The notes under the pieces were generated by a model, which ran no database searches, was not told the origin of the DNA, and was given only the letters and a program-made list of their open reading frames with translations. A stretch of DNA of 64,000 nt from CBDDEH01 sp965226865 (lineage in GTDB: Bacteria; Chloroflexota; Dehalococcoidia; Lucifugimonadales; JAGWBF01). The stretch lies in assembly GCA_965226865.1 (NCBI GenBank), contig CBDDEH010000003.1, positions 558,001-622,000 of the forward strand, given 5' to 3'. Positions 17,839-26,415 of this stretch are shown here, in pieces (the first letter of the stretch is position 1; each line of letters opens with the position of its first letter). The translations under genes and the position numbers were made by a program.

Positions 17839-17874
17839 ATCGCCTCCCTCCTTTCTGCTTCTATACGGATTGCC

Positions 17875-18885
17875 TTAATGCTCTTCTTCTTCATGGGAAA
17901 CGATGGCCACTGTAGCGAAGACCAGAGTAAGTCCAGCGAAAATAAGAGCTTGGACAACTCCCACCAGGAGCTCCAAACCGTATACTGCCACGGTAGCGAC
18001 GAAAGGCACCAGGAAAGCTGCCATCAGCACCAGTATCTCACCTGCGGTCATGTTTCCGAAAAGCCTGAAAGTGAAGCTAACGATACGCACCAGCTCACTG
18101 ATTATCTCGAGGAACGACACGAACCCCACAATAAAGACCTGGAAAAGCCGTCCTTTTTTCAGGTTGCTGATCATTGCACCTATAGGTATGAATTTGCCGA
18201 CGTATCTGAACCCCAAGACTCTAAAGCCCCAGTATTCAACTAAAACGAATGAGACAAGAGCAAGTGCCAGAGGCATGTTGAGATCTGTTCCGGCGGACCG
18301 CAGCAGGTGAGCCGCTATATCGCCGTTTGCGTCCTTGAACCCAAGCGTGGGATAGATGGGTATGAGGGCGATCCATGCGTTGAAGGCCACAAAGAGGAAG
18401 ATGGTCGCAATGAGAGGAAAAATCCTCCTGCCGTGCTCTTTTCCGATGACTCCCTCGACAAAGCCAAGAAGAGCTTCGACAGCAATTTCAACCAGGTTCT
18501 GCAATCTGCCAGGTATCACCTTAGCTTTCCTCACACCGATGACGAACAGGCCAATGAGCACCAGAGTCGTCACCCAGGCGGAAAGCATGGTATTGGTAAT
18601 CGCGAACTCGAAGATGTCCAGAGGCACGAACTCAGCGTGTCCCGCACCTCCGGCTGCAGCCTCTCCGTTATGAAGCTCTGGAAATACGTGCTCGTTCCTT
18701 TTACTTGCTGGGAAGATGGGTTGCGGTGGTAGGTGGACCACAGGCTCGGAGAGGAGGGGCTCGGCGTCGTCGCCTCGAAGGATCGCGGTGCCGATAGCAC
18801 CAGTTATAAGACCAGCAATGAAAAGGGCAAAAAGACCTAAGCCTCCTAACAGCAGGAGCCGTTTAGCTCCGGTTCCTGAAGGCAC
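17875..18885 (-). CDS. atpB: F1Fo ATP synthase subunit a
   Basis: A 336-residue integral membrane subunit, longer than the usual 230-270 because of an N-terminal membrane helix (LLLLGGLGLFALFIAGLITG) and a Pro-rich soluble stretch of about 70 residues before the core. The core carries the essential arginine in FTFRLFGNMTAGEILVL near 275 and the C-terminal helices that face the c ring. It provides the two proton half-channels. Its stop is followed by the 31-residue peptide gene. Its start overlaps the last base of the atpZ-like gene, indicating coupled translation. Confidence 0.95.
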   Translation of the reverse strand: MPSGTGAKRLLLLGGLGLFALFIAGLITGAIGTAILRGDDAEPLLSEPVVHLPPQPIFPASKRNEHVFPELHNGEAAAGGAGHAEFVPLDIFEFAITNTMLSAWVTTLVLIGLFVIGVRKAKVIPGRLQNLVEIAVEALLGFVEGVIGKEHGRRIFPLIATIFLFVAFNAWIALIPIYPTLGFKDANGDIAAHLLRSAGTDLNMPLALALVSFVLVEYWGFRVLGFRYVGKFIPIGAMISNLKKGRLFQVFIVGFVSFLEIISELVRIVSFTFRLFGNMTAGEILVLMAAFLVPFVATVAVYGLELLVGVVQALIFAGLTLVFATVAIVSHEEEEH

Positions 18886-19127
18886 TAACCTTTCCTCCCT
18901 TTGTCTGTTTCATTACGCTTGATGTTGTCGTCGAGGAATGGAGCAACCATCCGATATGTTCCATAAAAGGCCAACACGCTACCCAAAAGCAACCCAACTA
19001 ATAGGAAGATGATGCGTGTGTCGAAGACCTTATCTAGCCAGACTCCCAACACGATGCCGCCAACGATGCAGGCGACTATGTAAAAGCCCAGGCCGGAGAG
19101 TCGGAGGGCCAGTACCCACCAGACCAT
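18885..19127 (-). CDS. AtpZ/AtpI-type ATP synthase accessory protein
   Basis: An 80-residue protein with two membrane helices (LSGLGFYIVACIVGGIVLGVW and IIFLLVGLLLGSVLAFYGTY) joined by LDKVFDTR, the layout of the AtpZ/AtpI family, followed by a charged tail. Family members help assemble the c ring or import magnesium/calcium for the complex. It is the first gene of the ATP synthase operon and its stop overlaps the atpB start. Role assigned by family and position. Confidence 0.85.
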   Translation of the reverse strand: MVWWVLALRLSGLGFYIVACIVGGIVLGVWLDKVFDTRIIFLLVGLLLGSVLAFYGTYRMVAPFLDDNIKRNETDKGRKG

Positions 19128-19150
19128 TCCCTACCTCAAGCGCCGTGAAT

Positions 19151-19178
19151 GTTATCACCCATGACTTAGGTTAGTCAA
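19151..19178 (-). promoter_or_regulatory. Probable promoter of the ATP synthase operon
   Basis: On the minus strand TTGACT (19178-19173) is followed after 16 bases by GATAAC (19156-19151), about 25 bases upstream of the first operon start codon. The -10 is a moderate match. An alternative -10, TAACAT, sits 18 bases from the same -35. Confidence 0.5.
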
Positions 19179-19217
19179 CTTGATTTAATCTATCGAAACT
19201 CCGAAATGTGTCATCTA

Positions 19218-19254
19218 TCGAGAAGCCCCGGCTGGGTAGCTCGGGGCTTCTCGA
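19218..19254 (-). terminator. Strong hairpin terminator between DUF151 gene and ATP synthase operon
   Basis: TCGAGAAGCCCCG (19218-19230) pairs perfectly over 13 bases with CGGGGCTTCTCGA (19242-19254), with an 11-base loop. It lies 25 bases downstream of the DUF151 stop. No long T run follows on either strand, so it may act with limited intrinsic efficiency or as a processing/stability hairpin. Confidence 0.65.
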
Positions 19255-19279
19255 TTAAGTATAGCTAACTTGGAAGAGC

Positions 19280-19867
19280 CTACTTTTGCTCTTCCTTGCC
19301 CTTACCCTCCTTGCCGAAGTCTTCCAAGTCCAGGCTGTTAATGAACTCGGTAAACGCGGACATACGCCGCAGGTCTTCCTCTTTCAACTCAGGCGATTTT
19401 TCTGTCCCTTCACCTGAAGTGATATCGTCGGGGAGTATGGGTTTGCCGGTCTCCTTGTCAAGGAGTATGCCGGCCTTATCCAGCACCGACTCGTCTGCAA
19501 AGATCGGCACCTGGGCCCTGACCGCTAGGGCTATGGCATCGCTGGGCCGAGAGTCGATCTCGGCGCTAGAGCCATTGACTTGAATCACTATCTTCGCAAA
19601 GAAGGTATCGCTTTCCAGGTTATTGACCAGTATGTGGGTGATAGACCCACCCAGGTTATCGATGATAGACCGCAGAAGATCATGGGTCAGAGGCCTGGGA
19701 ACGGAGATATCCTGGAGCTTGACAGCAATGGCATCTGCTTCAGCCGGACCAATCCAGATGGGCAGATAACGGTCAGCATCCTTCTCCTTCAAGATGACCA
19801 CTCTTTGATAGTTCATCAAGCTAACGCGGATGCTGTCGATAGTCATCTCCAACATAGGGGCCTCCAA
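19280..19867 (-). CDS. Bifunctional nuclease family protein (DUF151)
   Basis: A 195-residue protein whose first 130 residues are a DUF151 domain: VVILKEKDADRYLPIWIGPAEADAI and the core RPLTHDLLRSIIDNLGG and IDSRPSDAIALAVRAQVPIF. Plant and bacterial members have been reported to have RNase and DNase activity. The physiological role in bacteria is unclear. The C-terminal 60 residues are acidic and lysine-rich, probably disordered, ending GKEEQK. It is a monocistronic unit with a good upstream promoter and a hairpin downstream. Confidence 0.88.
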   Translation of the reverse strand: MEAPMLEMTIDSIRVSLMNYQRVVILKEKDADRYLPIWIGPAEADAIAVKLQDISVPRPLTHDLLRSIIDNLGGSITHILVNNLESDTFFAKIVIQVNGSSAEIDSRPSDAIALAVRAQVPIFADESVLDKAGILLDKETGKPILPDDITSGEGTEKSPELKEEDLRRMSAFTEFINSLDLEDFGKEGKGKEEQK

Positions 19868-19883
19868 TTACGCTAACTAGGTA

Positions 19884-19913
19884 ATTGTAGGCATAGCTCT
19901 AGAAAAGTGTCAA
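19884..19913 (-). promoter_or_regulatory. Sigma70-type promoter of the DUF151 gene
   Basis: A perfect TTGACA (minus strand, 19913-19908) and TACAAT (19889-19884) with an 18-base spacer, ending 16 bases before the DUF151 ATG, so the leader is very short. Confidence 0.65.
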
Positions 19914-19959
19914 CCCAGATTGAATACGACGGTACTTGGTCTGAAGTGTCTGTGCGTAG

Positions 19960-22170
19960 CTAGGAGGATGGAGCGTTGGAAACATAGGTATAGTACTCCG
20001 AGTCCCACCAATCGCTGTCCAGATTTCTAAACAGGAAGTAGTTGAGGGCATCGTTCCAAGCGTTGCGTTTAGTGACAGTATCCTTGATGAACCCGAAGTC
20101 TTTTTTGAGCTGGCTTACTATCCCCTCGCTTTTGCGGTTTTCACCCGGCCGTCTGTACTCTTCAGGGAACCAAAGCAAGTTGCTGAAGGGACCTGTTTTT
20201 TCATAATCGGCCAGATGCTCGGAATCTCGCCTGGAGTGACTGTCGTTCAGCAAAACAGCGGTTGTCGAAGGAGTCTCCTCGATAGGGTTGCACCAGGAAG
20301 CGTAACCGCTTTCGTCCTCATCCTTGTAACATTTGAATCCCAATATCCCTTGTTTCTGCTCGTGTCTTACGTACCAGTTGAACGGGTACCACAACTCGTA
20401 GTCTACTTCGACGACTCTTTCTGTCCCCCCAACCGGAAACACCCCCCGGTCCAGAGTATCCAACGTGTCTACAAGGTCGGCACTTCCCTGGGCATAAACC
20501 AGCAACTCCACTGGCGAATCGTCGAAGTTATAGCTCGCACGAAAGGCTACAAAGCTGCTGAAACCTAAGAGCAATGCTGCGGTCCCCAGTCCGGCCAGTC
20601 TTATCCCGACTCCCGGCCTGGCGAGTTTGACGACGCCGCCGACGGCCACCAACGTGACCAAGATTCCTCCGAATAAGCCCCAGTGCTCCCAGGTGTCTAG
20701 AGCACCCTGGTCAAGGTACTCTCGTAGTAGAAAGACGCTACCGACCAGTAGTGCCGGAGTCATCAGCACCAACACCCAGAGGCCGTTGCGTAGTGCCCTC
20801 TTCCAGTGTATGTCGTCTATCAGTTCACCAATGAACTTTCCTGCAAGCAAAATGAAGGGTACAGACACATTTACCAGGAGCCAGGGCATCTTCTCCGATG
20901 CGACTGTGTACGCGAGAAACGTAGCTAAAGCCCAGAACCCCAGCATCTGGCCAAACAGATCACCCTTTCTTACGTAGTAGACGATCGCGATCAGGCCGAA
21001 TATCAATGGCAAAAACTCATAGACAGATGTGAGAAGGAAGTGGTAATACCAGGGTTGCCCGCCTCTGGCCACTTCTTGTTGAGCCAGCCAGTACCCAAGG
21101 CTTTGCCATACTCCTGAGTAGAGTCCATCCACACAATTGCCCAACTCAGATGGGAACTCGTTTGCGAAGGAGGAGAAGGGCCAGATCGAAGTGAAGATGC
21201 CGCCACATCGGGTAAATGCGCTGGTGTAGAAGACCGCCCAGATGCCATAGAAGATACCGGCGCAAACCAGCCATACCTTCCATCGCCACCACAGGCCTAT
21301 CGCGATCGAAATTACGAAAGTAAGCCCCAGGAAACCGAAGGACCAAAACCATCCAGAGTCTACGGGAAGTCCAACCTCTGTCGCCCCTACATCGCTATTT
21401 GCGAGGACAGCCCCAATCTGATCTTGGAGCAGGCTGGAGAGTGCGGACCATTGGGGCAACGTCAAGCTTATCAATAGAATCAGAAGTATTGGTGTTCCCT
21501 TCATCTCCGAAAACCTGATTCGCCCAAGTATCCAGGGAATGATTTGGGTTATCGAAAGGAGGAAAAGGGCAACACCGAAAATGCCCACCAGAATGTAGCT
21601 AGTTTCCTTCGTGGCGAATATCAGTGCTAACACCGCAGACATTAAGTAAAGGTATCGGTTCTTGCCCTCGTTGAGATACTGCCAAATCAAGATAAGTAAC
21701 GTCACGGCCCAAAAAGCCATTAGGATTTCGTTTCGTCCGAAGCGGCTGAAGTACAGCAATGATGGTGATAAGGCTAGTAGGATTGCGGTAACTATCGCGC
21801 CGGTTCTACCTAGATACGTCCTCATGAAAAAAGGCAGAGCGACAAGACTAGCACCAAAAATGGCGTACCCTAAACGCGCAGTAGTATCGCTGTCCGCGAA
21901 CAGCTTGAACATAATGGCGGCGAGGTGCACTTGGAACGGTCCGTGCATCCACGGGCTATGGACATAGCCCTCACCCGTTGCGAACCTCCAAGCGTAGTGT
22001 ACGTGAAGGCTTTCGTCATAATGCATCGTGCGACCGCCCAGGTCCCACAGGCGCAACCCGAGTGCCGCGAGTGCCAAACCAACGAAAACCGCCAGCTCCC
22101 AGGAAGGCCTGATTCTGAAACGCGAAAACACGCGAAAAGCCAAATGTCGTCTAAATTGCGTCTGTTCCAC
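19960..22170 (-). CDS. TIGR03663-family polytopic membrane protein (GT-C/PMT-like, Agl23-type)
   Basis: A 736-residue protein with about a dozen membrane helices. Near the N-terminus, LGGRTMHYDESLHVHYAWRF contains the acidic pair DE in the first extracellular loop that is typical of GT-C glycosyltransferases using polyprenyl-phosphate sugars (PMT/ArnT fold). WMHGPFQVHLAA, GRTGAIVTAILLALSPSLLYFSRFGRNE and the C-terminal soluble lobe with YPFNWYVRHEQ fit TIGR03663. Such proteins are found in Archaea and Chloroflexota, commonly beside a Chlor_Arch_YYY protein, as here, where the two genes overlap by 20 bases. Probable role: extracytoplasmic protein or lipid glycosylation; acceptor and sugar unknown. 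Confidence 0.75.
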   Translation of the reverse strand: MEQTQFRRHLAFRVFSRFRIRPSWELAVFVGLALAALGLRLWDLGGRTMHYDESLHVHYAWRFATGEGYVHSPWMHGPFQVHLAAIMFKLFADSDTTARLGYAIFGASLVALPFFMRTYLGRTGAIVTAILLALSPSLLYFSRFGRNEILMAFWAVTLLILIWQYLNEGKNRYLYLMSAVLALIFATKETSYILVGIFGVALFLLSITQIIPWILGRIRFSEMKGTPILLILLISLTLPQWSALSSLLQDQIGAVLANSDVGATEVGLPVDSGWFWSFGFLGLTFVISIAIGLWWRWKVWLVCAGIFYGIWAVFYTSAFTRCGGIFTSIWPFSSFANEFPSELGNCVDGLYSGVWQSLGYWLAQQEVARGGQPWYYHFLLTSVYEFLPLIFGLIAIVYYVRKGDLFGQMLGFWALATFLAYTVASEKMPWLLVNVSVPFILLAGKFIGELIDDIHWKRALRNGLWVLVLMTPALLVGSVFLLREYLDQGALDTWEHWGLFGGILVTLVAVGGVVKLARPGVGIRLAGLGTAALLLGFSSFVAFRASYNFDDSPVELLVYAQGSADLVDTLDTLDRGVFPVGGTERVVEVDYELWYPFNWYVRHEQKQGILGFKCYKDEDESGYASWCNPIEETPSTTAVLLNDSHSRRDSEHLADYEKTGPFSNLLWFPEEYRRPGENRKSEGIVSQLKKDFGFIKDTVTKRNAWNDALNYFLFRNLDSDWWDSEYYTYVSNAPSS

Positions 22171-24592
22171 TAGCTACTCTTACAGAGTTGTCCGGGGCTT
22201 TTTCGTAGATTACTACGTCATCGCTCTGGAAAGCGGGTTTCAATAGCGACGTGAATGCCCCAAAATTACTTGCGCCATAGGTAGTGCGCTCCCTTCGACC
22301 TACGTATACATACCTTATATCGTATTTATCAAGCAATGCCAGGACCGTATCAGGATCATCGCTTTGGAAGATTTGCTCAACCTCTTTATCCCGCCCACTA
22401 AAGGGTGCGGTACTGCCGCGCCATTGATGCTCGTGGCCCCTCCAACCTATCACTGTCGGCCTTCCGGTGCTGGAAGAGATACGGCCAAAATCGGAATAGT
22501 CTGATCCTACGGCCTCTACGATGCGCCCGTCCGGAGCTTTCTCTCGGAGCCATTGGATCGCTTTATACTCGTCCAGGCTGTAGCCTTTTATAAAGGCCAG
22601 GCCATCGAGGGAGCCGTCCTGGCTACCCGTTCTCGTTCTGTCCCATGCAGCACCAATCGAATAGTATAACGAGCCTAGAAGTAAAAGGGAGACCACTGAG
22701 ATCCAGCCATACTTCGCTCCAACAGCTAGCAATCCCGGCCTGATCCATCCCGATTTGGGAATCAGTTTAAATAAGCCTGTATTAGCCCAACCTTCCGGGA
22801 AAAGGGGTCTGGAGCTAACGTAGTATAGGCTGTAGGCAGAAACAACGGCAAGGAACAACCATGCTTCATAATAGGTCTTGAAAACGGTGTTCATTCTGTT
22901 GCCAAAAAGATCTACTAAGCGAAATAGCTCGGCTCCGATGATGAGATAGAGACCGAAAACCAGCAGTAAAAGGGCAAACCCGGTCGGCTGGTCGACGTCG
23001 TGTTTGTAGCGAAGCAGGATGTAGTATATAGCCACCGCAACGATAACCATGGCCGGAAGCAATTTGACGAACCTACTCCCGACGTGTTGTATATCGTCCC
23101 AGAAGCTTCCGCCGAAGGAACGGACTGTGAGCTCCAACCCTGCCCATAGCAAGAAGGGTAAAAGAGATATTATGAGCGCCAGGGATAACTCACCCGGATT
23201 ACGCCACCTTACACCTTCGATTGACCAAAGCTGTCTGATGAAGAACGCTCCGGTGAGCACCAGCATCAGTCCCCATATCAACATGAAATGGAATGACGAT
23301 GTGCTGAATCTTTCGACCGGCAGCACGCCCGCCGCCTGGCTGGTGAATGACATGTGGAACGGCAAATAGAGCAGGTAACTTACCGCGATTATTGGCACTG
23401 CGACATATGCCGCAGAAAGCAAAAATCTACGGTCTTGCCCGCCCCAGTTTGTGTAACTCTTGAGGAGTATCAACACAATCAAAACCGCAGCGACAACTGG
23501 ATAATCCCAGATGTTAATAAATGCCAGAGAACCTAGAGCGAGCATGGTTGCGAAGGTCTCCCACAGGTTGTTACGAAGCCATTGTAGCCCAAGCTTGCCC
23601 TTGGACTGCATCAAGTTTAAGCCCAGTGCCAGGTTGAGTAGGATGAAGGGCAAGGACGACAAGTGGGCGTGGAGGTCCCCAAGAAGAAAGCTAAAGAACG
23701 GAAATTCGGTGATGGTAAAATCCCTGCTTTGTCCATCTACGAGTGTATCGATGACCCTTGTGCCTCGCCACCACCACCAATGGTCATCTGGGAAAATCGC
23801 CGCATCAGCTCCTTGAGTGGCGCCCAAGCCCTTGATGGATACCCAGTTCCAGAATCCCGCGGAGCCCCAACCTTGCGCGTTTACAAACTCCAGGACTCCC
23901 TCCAAGTTGCCTATAAGCACAAGCAACAAAGGGGCAGACAAGGCGAACAATATCGACCTGCTCATCTTGGCTCCAGAGACCCTGATGAGATTGTAGACAA
24001 GGCTAAATACGGCGGCACCTGCCATGGCGGCAACAAGGGCGATCGATAGGTTATAGGAGACGTTGGACGGTATTGCAGTCAGTTTGGTGAGGGTGGCCAT
24101 CATAAAGTGGCCGAAGTAGTAGTAGCTAATAGAGTGGCCAGCTAGCCAGGGGTCCTCGGGCGGAAAGTGGTCGCTAACCAGTACCGCATTCAAAAACGCA
24201 AAGTCCATTGGCTTCTCGGTGTGGTTGATACCAGGAGACTGGGACGCGATCAAAATCCAGATAAAAAAGAAACCAAGAAAAATTAGCTCGGCAGCAGCAA
24301 TTGGGACCCAGTTGCGCTTGATAAATGGAACAATTTCAGAAGCCTTACGACGCCATACCACAGCCGAAATCGTCGCTAAAACGACCAGAATACCGATTAT
24401 GGTGTATTGGGAGTTGGGGATTACACGGGTGTGACCCAGCAGCCAGAAGATATAGGCGACTAACAGTAGGGCCAGGATTTTGGAGAAAATAATGCCTCTA
24501 TCCGGGAGACGGCGGAAAAGGACATAAGTAAGCGGTAGGGCTATCAGTCCCAGAATTTCGAAGACCAGGAGCCAGATTACAGCGTGGTGCAC
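22151..24592 (-). CDS. Chlor_Arch_YYY (TIGR03662/DUF2298) giant membrane protein
   Basis: An 813-residue protein with numerous membrane helices and the diagnostic YYY motif (SISYYYFGHFMMATL near residue 155). Other conserved pieces are MDFAFLNAVL, the DHWWWWRGTRVID segment and EFPFFSFLLGDLHAHLSSLPF. The final 150 residues form a soluble domain (AIQWLREKAPDGRIVEA, WRGHEHQWRG, YDIRYVYVGRRER) resembling the extracytoplasmic end of oligosaccharyltransferase-like proteins. The taxonomic range (Archaea and Chloroflexota) is distinctive. It is translationally overlapped with the TIGR03663 gene, so they are likely partners in a GT-C type glycosylation or lipid modification step. The biochemical function is not established. 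Confidence 0.8.
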   Translation of the reverse strand: MHHAVIWLLVFEILGLIALPLTYVLFRRLPDRGIIFSKILALLLVAYIFWLLGHTRVIPNSQYTIIGILVVLATISAVVWRRKASEIVPFIKRNWVPIAAAELIFLGFFFIWILIASQSPGINHTEKPMDFAFLNAVLVSDHFPPEDPWLAGHSISYYYFGHFMMATLTKLTAIPSNVSYNLSIALVAAMAGAAVFSLVYNLIRVSGAKMSRSILFALSAPLLLVLIGNLEGVLEFVNAQGWGSAGFWNWVSIKGLGATQGADAAIFPDDHWWWWRGTRVIDTLVDGQSRDFTITEFPFFSFLLGDLHAHLSSLPFILLNLALGLNLMQSKGKLGLQWLRNNLWETFATMLALGSLAFINIWDYPVVAAVLIVLILLKSYTNWGGQDRRFLLSAAYVAVPIIAVSYLLYLPFHMSFTSQAAGVLPVERFSTSSFHFMLIWGLMLVLTGAFFIRQLWSIEGVRWRNPGELSLALIISLLPFLLWAGLELTVRSFGGSFWDDIQHVGSRFVKLLPAMVIVAVAIYYILLRYKHDVDQPTGFALLLLVFGLYLIIGAELFRLVDLFGNRMNTVFKTYYEAWLFLAVVSAYSLYYVSSRPLFPEGWANTGLFKLIPKSGWIRPGLLAVGAKYGWISVVSLLLLGSLYYSIGAAWDRTRTGSQDGSLDGLAFIKGYSLDEYKAIQWLREKAPDGRIVEAVGSDYSDFGRISSSTGRPTVIGWRGHEHQWRGSTAPFSGRDKEVEQIFQSDDPDTVLALLDKYDIRYVYVGRRERTTYGASNFGAFTSLLKPAFQSDDVVIYEKAPDNSVRVASGTDAI

Positions 24593-24699
24593 CCGTTACC
24601 TCTTGACTTACCGATGGACTTGCCGGCGCCCAACCTCAAATGGGCATGCGTGGAAAGTACGGTATATAGGACAGTACGGATTCCCACTTGAAACCGACG

Positions 24700-25677
24700 C
24701 TACTCTTTTCTAGAGGCTTTCCGGGAGGAAGGCACGGGTGATAACAAAGCATCGACAAACTCTTGAGGGTCGAAGGTAATCATATCCTCGATCTGCTCGC
24801 CAGTTCCGATAAACAATACAGGTAGCCCCAGCTCATGGTTTATAGCCAGAGCTATACCACCTTTAGCCGTCCCATCTAACTTGGCTAGAAATATCCCTGT
24901 GCAGTCCACCGCTTCAGTGAAAGACCTGGCCTGGCTCAGGCCGTTGTATCCAGTCGTGGCGTCCAAAGTTAAGATCACCTGATGCGGCGCTGATGCATCA
25001 AGCCGGTTTATCACTCGGCGAACTTTTTTTAACTCTTCCATCAACGGGGACTTTGTATGGAGCCGCCCCGCCGTATCTATTATGAGCACGTCGGCGCCAC
25101 GGGCCTTGCCGGCCTGATATGCGTCATAGGCGACCGCTCCAGGATCAGCGCCCTGCTGGTGGGCCACGACCTCAACGCCGACTCGCTCGCTCAGGACCTT
25201 GAGCTGGTCTATGGCCGCAGCCCGGAACGTGTCGGCGGCTCCGATCAACACTTTCTTGCCATCCTGTTTGAACCGATATGCCAGCTTCGCGATGCTGGTT
25301 GTTTTACCGACTCCGTTCACACCTACAACCAGGATAACCAAGGGCGAACCAGAAGGACTTTCTATATCTGTCTCGCTGGAGCCGTTCGAATCCACCAAAG
25401 CGACCAGATGCCGCTTGAGAGCGTCCAACACTTCCTCAGGCTGGACCAGTCGCTTCTCCTCAGCTTCACTTTTGAGCTTTTCAACTATCGCCAATGATGT
25501 ATCGACGCCCACGTCTGCCGATATCAGTATTTCCTCCATTTGTTCCCAGACTTCGTCCAATTGGCTGGAACGCAACAACCCCACAATGCGACCAAACCAG
25601 GAGTCTCGGCTCCGGCGCACTCCTTCCTGGGTCTTTTCCAGTTCCTCGCCGCGATTTCTTTTAAAGAGTCTTAACAC
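24700..25677 (-). CDS. ftsY: Signal recognition particle receptor FtsY
   Basis: A 325-residue SRP GTPase. N-terminal helical N domain, then the G domain: P-loop GVNGVGKTT near 123, GAADTFRAAAIDQL near 150, DTAGRL near 205, and AKLDGTAKGG near 270. The long acidic A domain of E. coli FtsY is absent, as in many bacteria, leaving a short N-terminal stretch for membrane contact. It docks ribosome-SRP complexes to the SecYEG translocon. The start lies 2 bases after the rnc stop, so rnc and ftsY are co-expressed, a common bacterial pairing. Confidence 0.96.
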   Translation of the reverse strand: MLRLFKRNRGEELEKTQEGVRRSRDSWFGRIVGLLRSSQLDEVWEQMEEILISADVGVDTSLAIVEKLKSEAEEKRLVQPEEVLDALKRHLVALVDSNGSSETDIESPSGSPLVILVVGVNGVGKTTSIAKLAYRFKQDGKKVLIGAADTFRAAAIDQLKVLSERVGVEVVAHQQGADPGAVAYDAYQAGKARGADVLIIDTAGRLHTKSPLMEELKKVRRVINRLDASAPHQVILTLDATTGYNGLSQARSFTEAVDCTGIFLAKLDGTAKGGIALAINHELGLPVLFIGTGEQIEDMITFDPQEFVDALLSPVPSSRKASRKE

Positions 25678-25679
25678 AG

Positions 25680-26405
25680 CTAATCCTTTTGCTTGAGTGC
25701 GGCAACGGCGGCTTCATCTTCAAGGGCGTCGAGGGCTTCCCGGGCTGCTTTCTGCTCCGCTTCCGACTTGCGCCTGCCCCGACCACTACCCAAAGGCTTT
25801 CCCTTCAGCAGTACCTCGATTTCGAATGTTCGTGCGTGGTCAGGACCCTCAGCTTTAACAACTCGATAGGTGGGCACCTGTTCGCCCAGCGATTGGGCAA
25901 CCTCTTGTAACCTGGATTTGGGGTCCCTGACGTCTTCTGGTAGAGAGAGTGCATCCACGTACTTGACGATGACCTCGAGAACAAACTGCCTTGTTTCGTC
26001 GAAGCCCTTGTCCAGGAAGACGGCACCGATCAACGATTCGACTGCAGCAGCCAGATTCGATTCTCGCTCTCTTCCTCCAGACGTTTCCTCGCCCTGTCCC
26101 AATTTAAGATATGTACCTAGTTCGAGGTCCCCTGCAATTTTCGCCAGGGTCTCGGTCCGGACCACTCTTGACCTCTGCTGAGTCATTTGGCCTTCGGTAA
26201 GACCGGCGTGGCGTTGGAACAGATCGATTGTGACAATTGCCCCCAAAACGGCATCACCTAGAAACTCAAGCCGTTCGTATGAATCGGTGTGAGGGGCATC
26301 TTCACCAAGCTCATTGAGATATGAAGGGTGAATAAAAGCCTGGTCCAATAGTTTGGGGTTTTCGAAACGGATCCCTAGTCTGCGCTCGATGGCGGTAACG
26401 TTCAC
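25680..26405 (-). CDS. rnc: Ribonuclease III
   Basis: The RNase III domain shows FIHPSYLNE, the catalytic signature ERLEFLGDAVLG and the later acidic pair in AAAVESLIGAVFLD. The C-terminal dsRNA-binding domain starts near DPKSRLQEVAQS and ends KAAREALDAL. It processes rRNA precursors and other double-stranded RNA. I prefer the GTG at 26405, just before NVTAIERRLGIRFENP, because the in-frame ATG at 26465 would overlap the upstream DsbA-family gene by 50 bases and add 20 non-conserved residues. An AAGG lies about 9 bases before the GTG. Confidence 0.93.
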   Translation of the reverse strand: MNVTAIERRLGIRFENPKLLDQAFIHPSYLNELGEDAPHTDSYERLEFLGDAVLGAIVTIDLFQRHAGLTEGQMTQQRSRVVRTETLAKIAGDLELGTYLKLGQGEETSGGRERESNLAAAVESLIGAVFLDKGFDETRQFVLEVIVKYVDALSLPEDVRDPKSRLQEVAQSLGEQVPTYRVVKAEGPDHARTFEIEVLLKGKPLGSGRGRRKSEAEQKAAREALDALEDEAAVAALKQKD

Positions 26406-26415
26406 TCGTGTTGCC

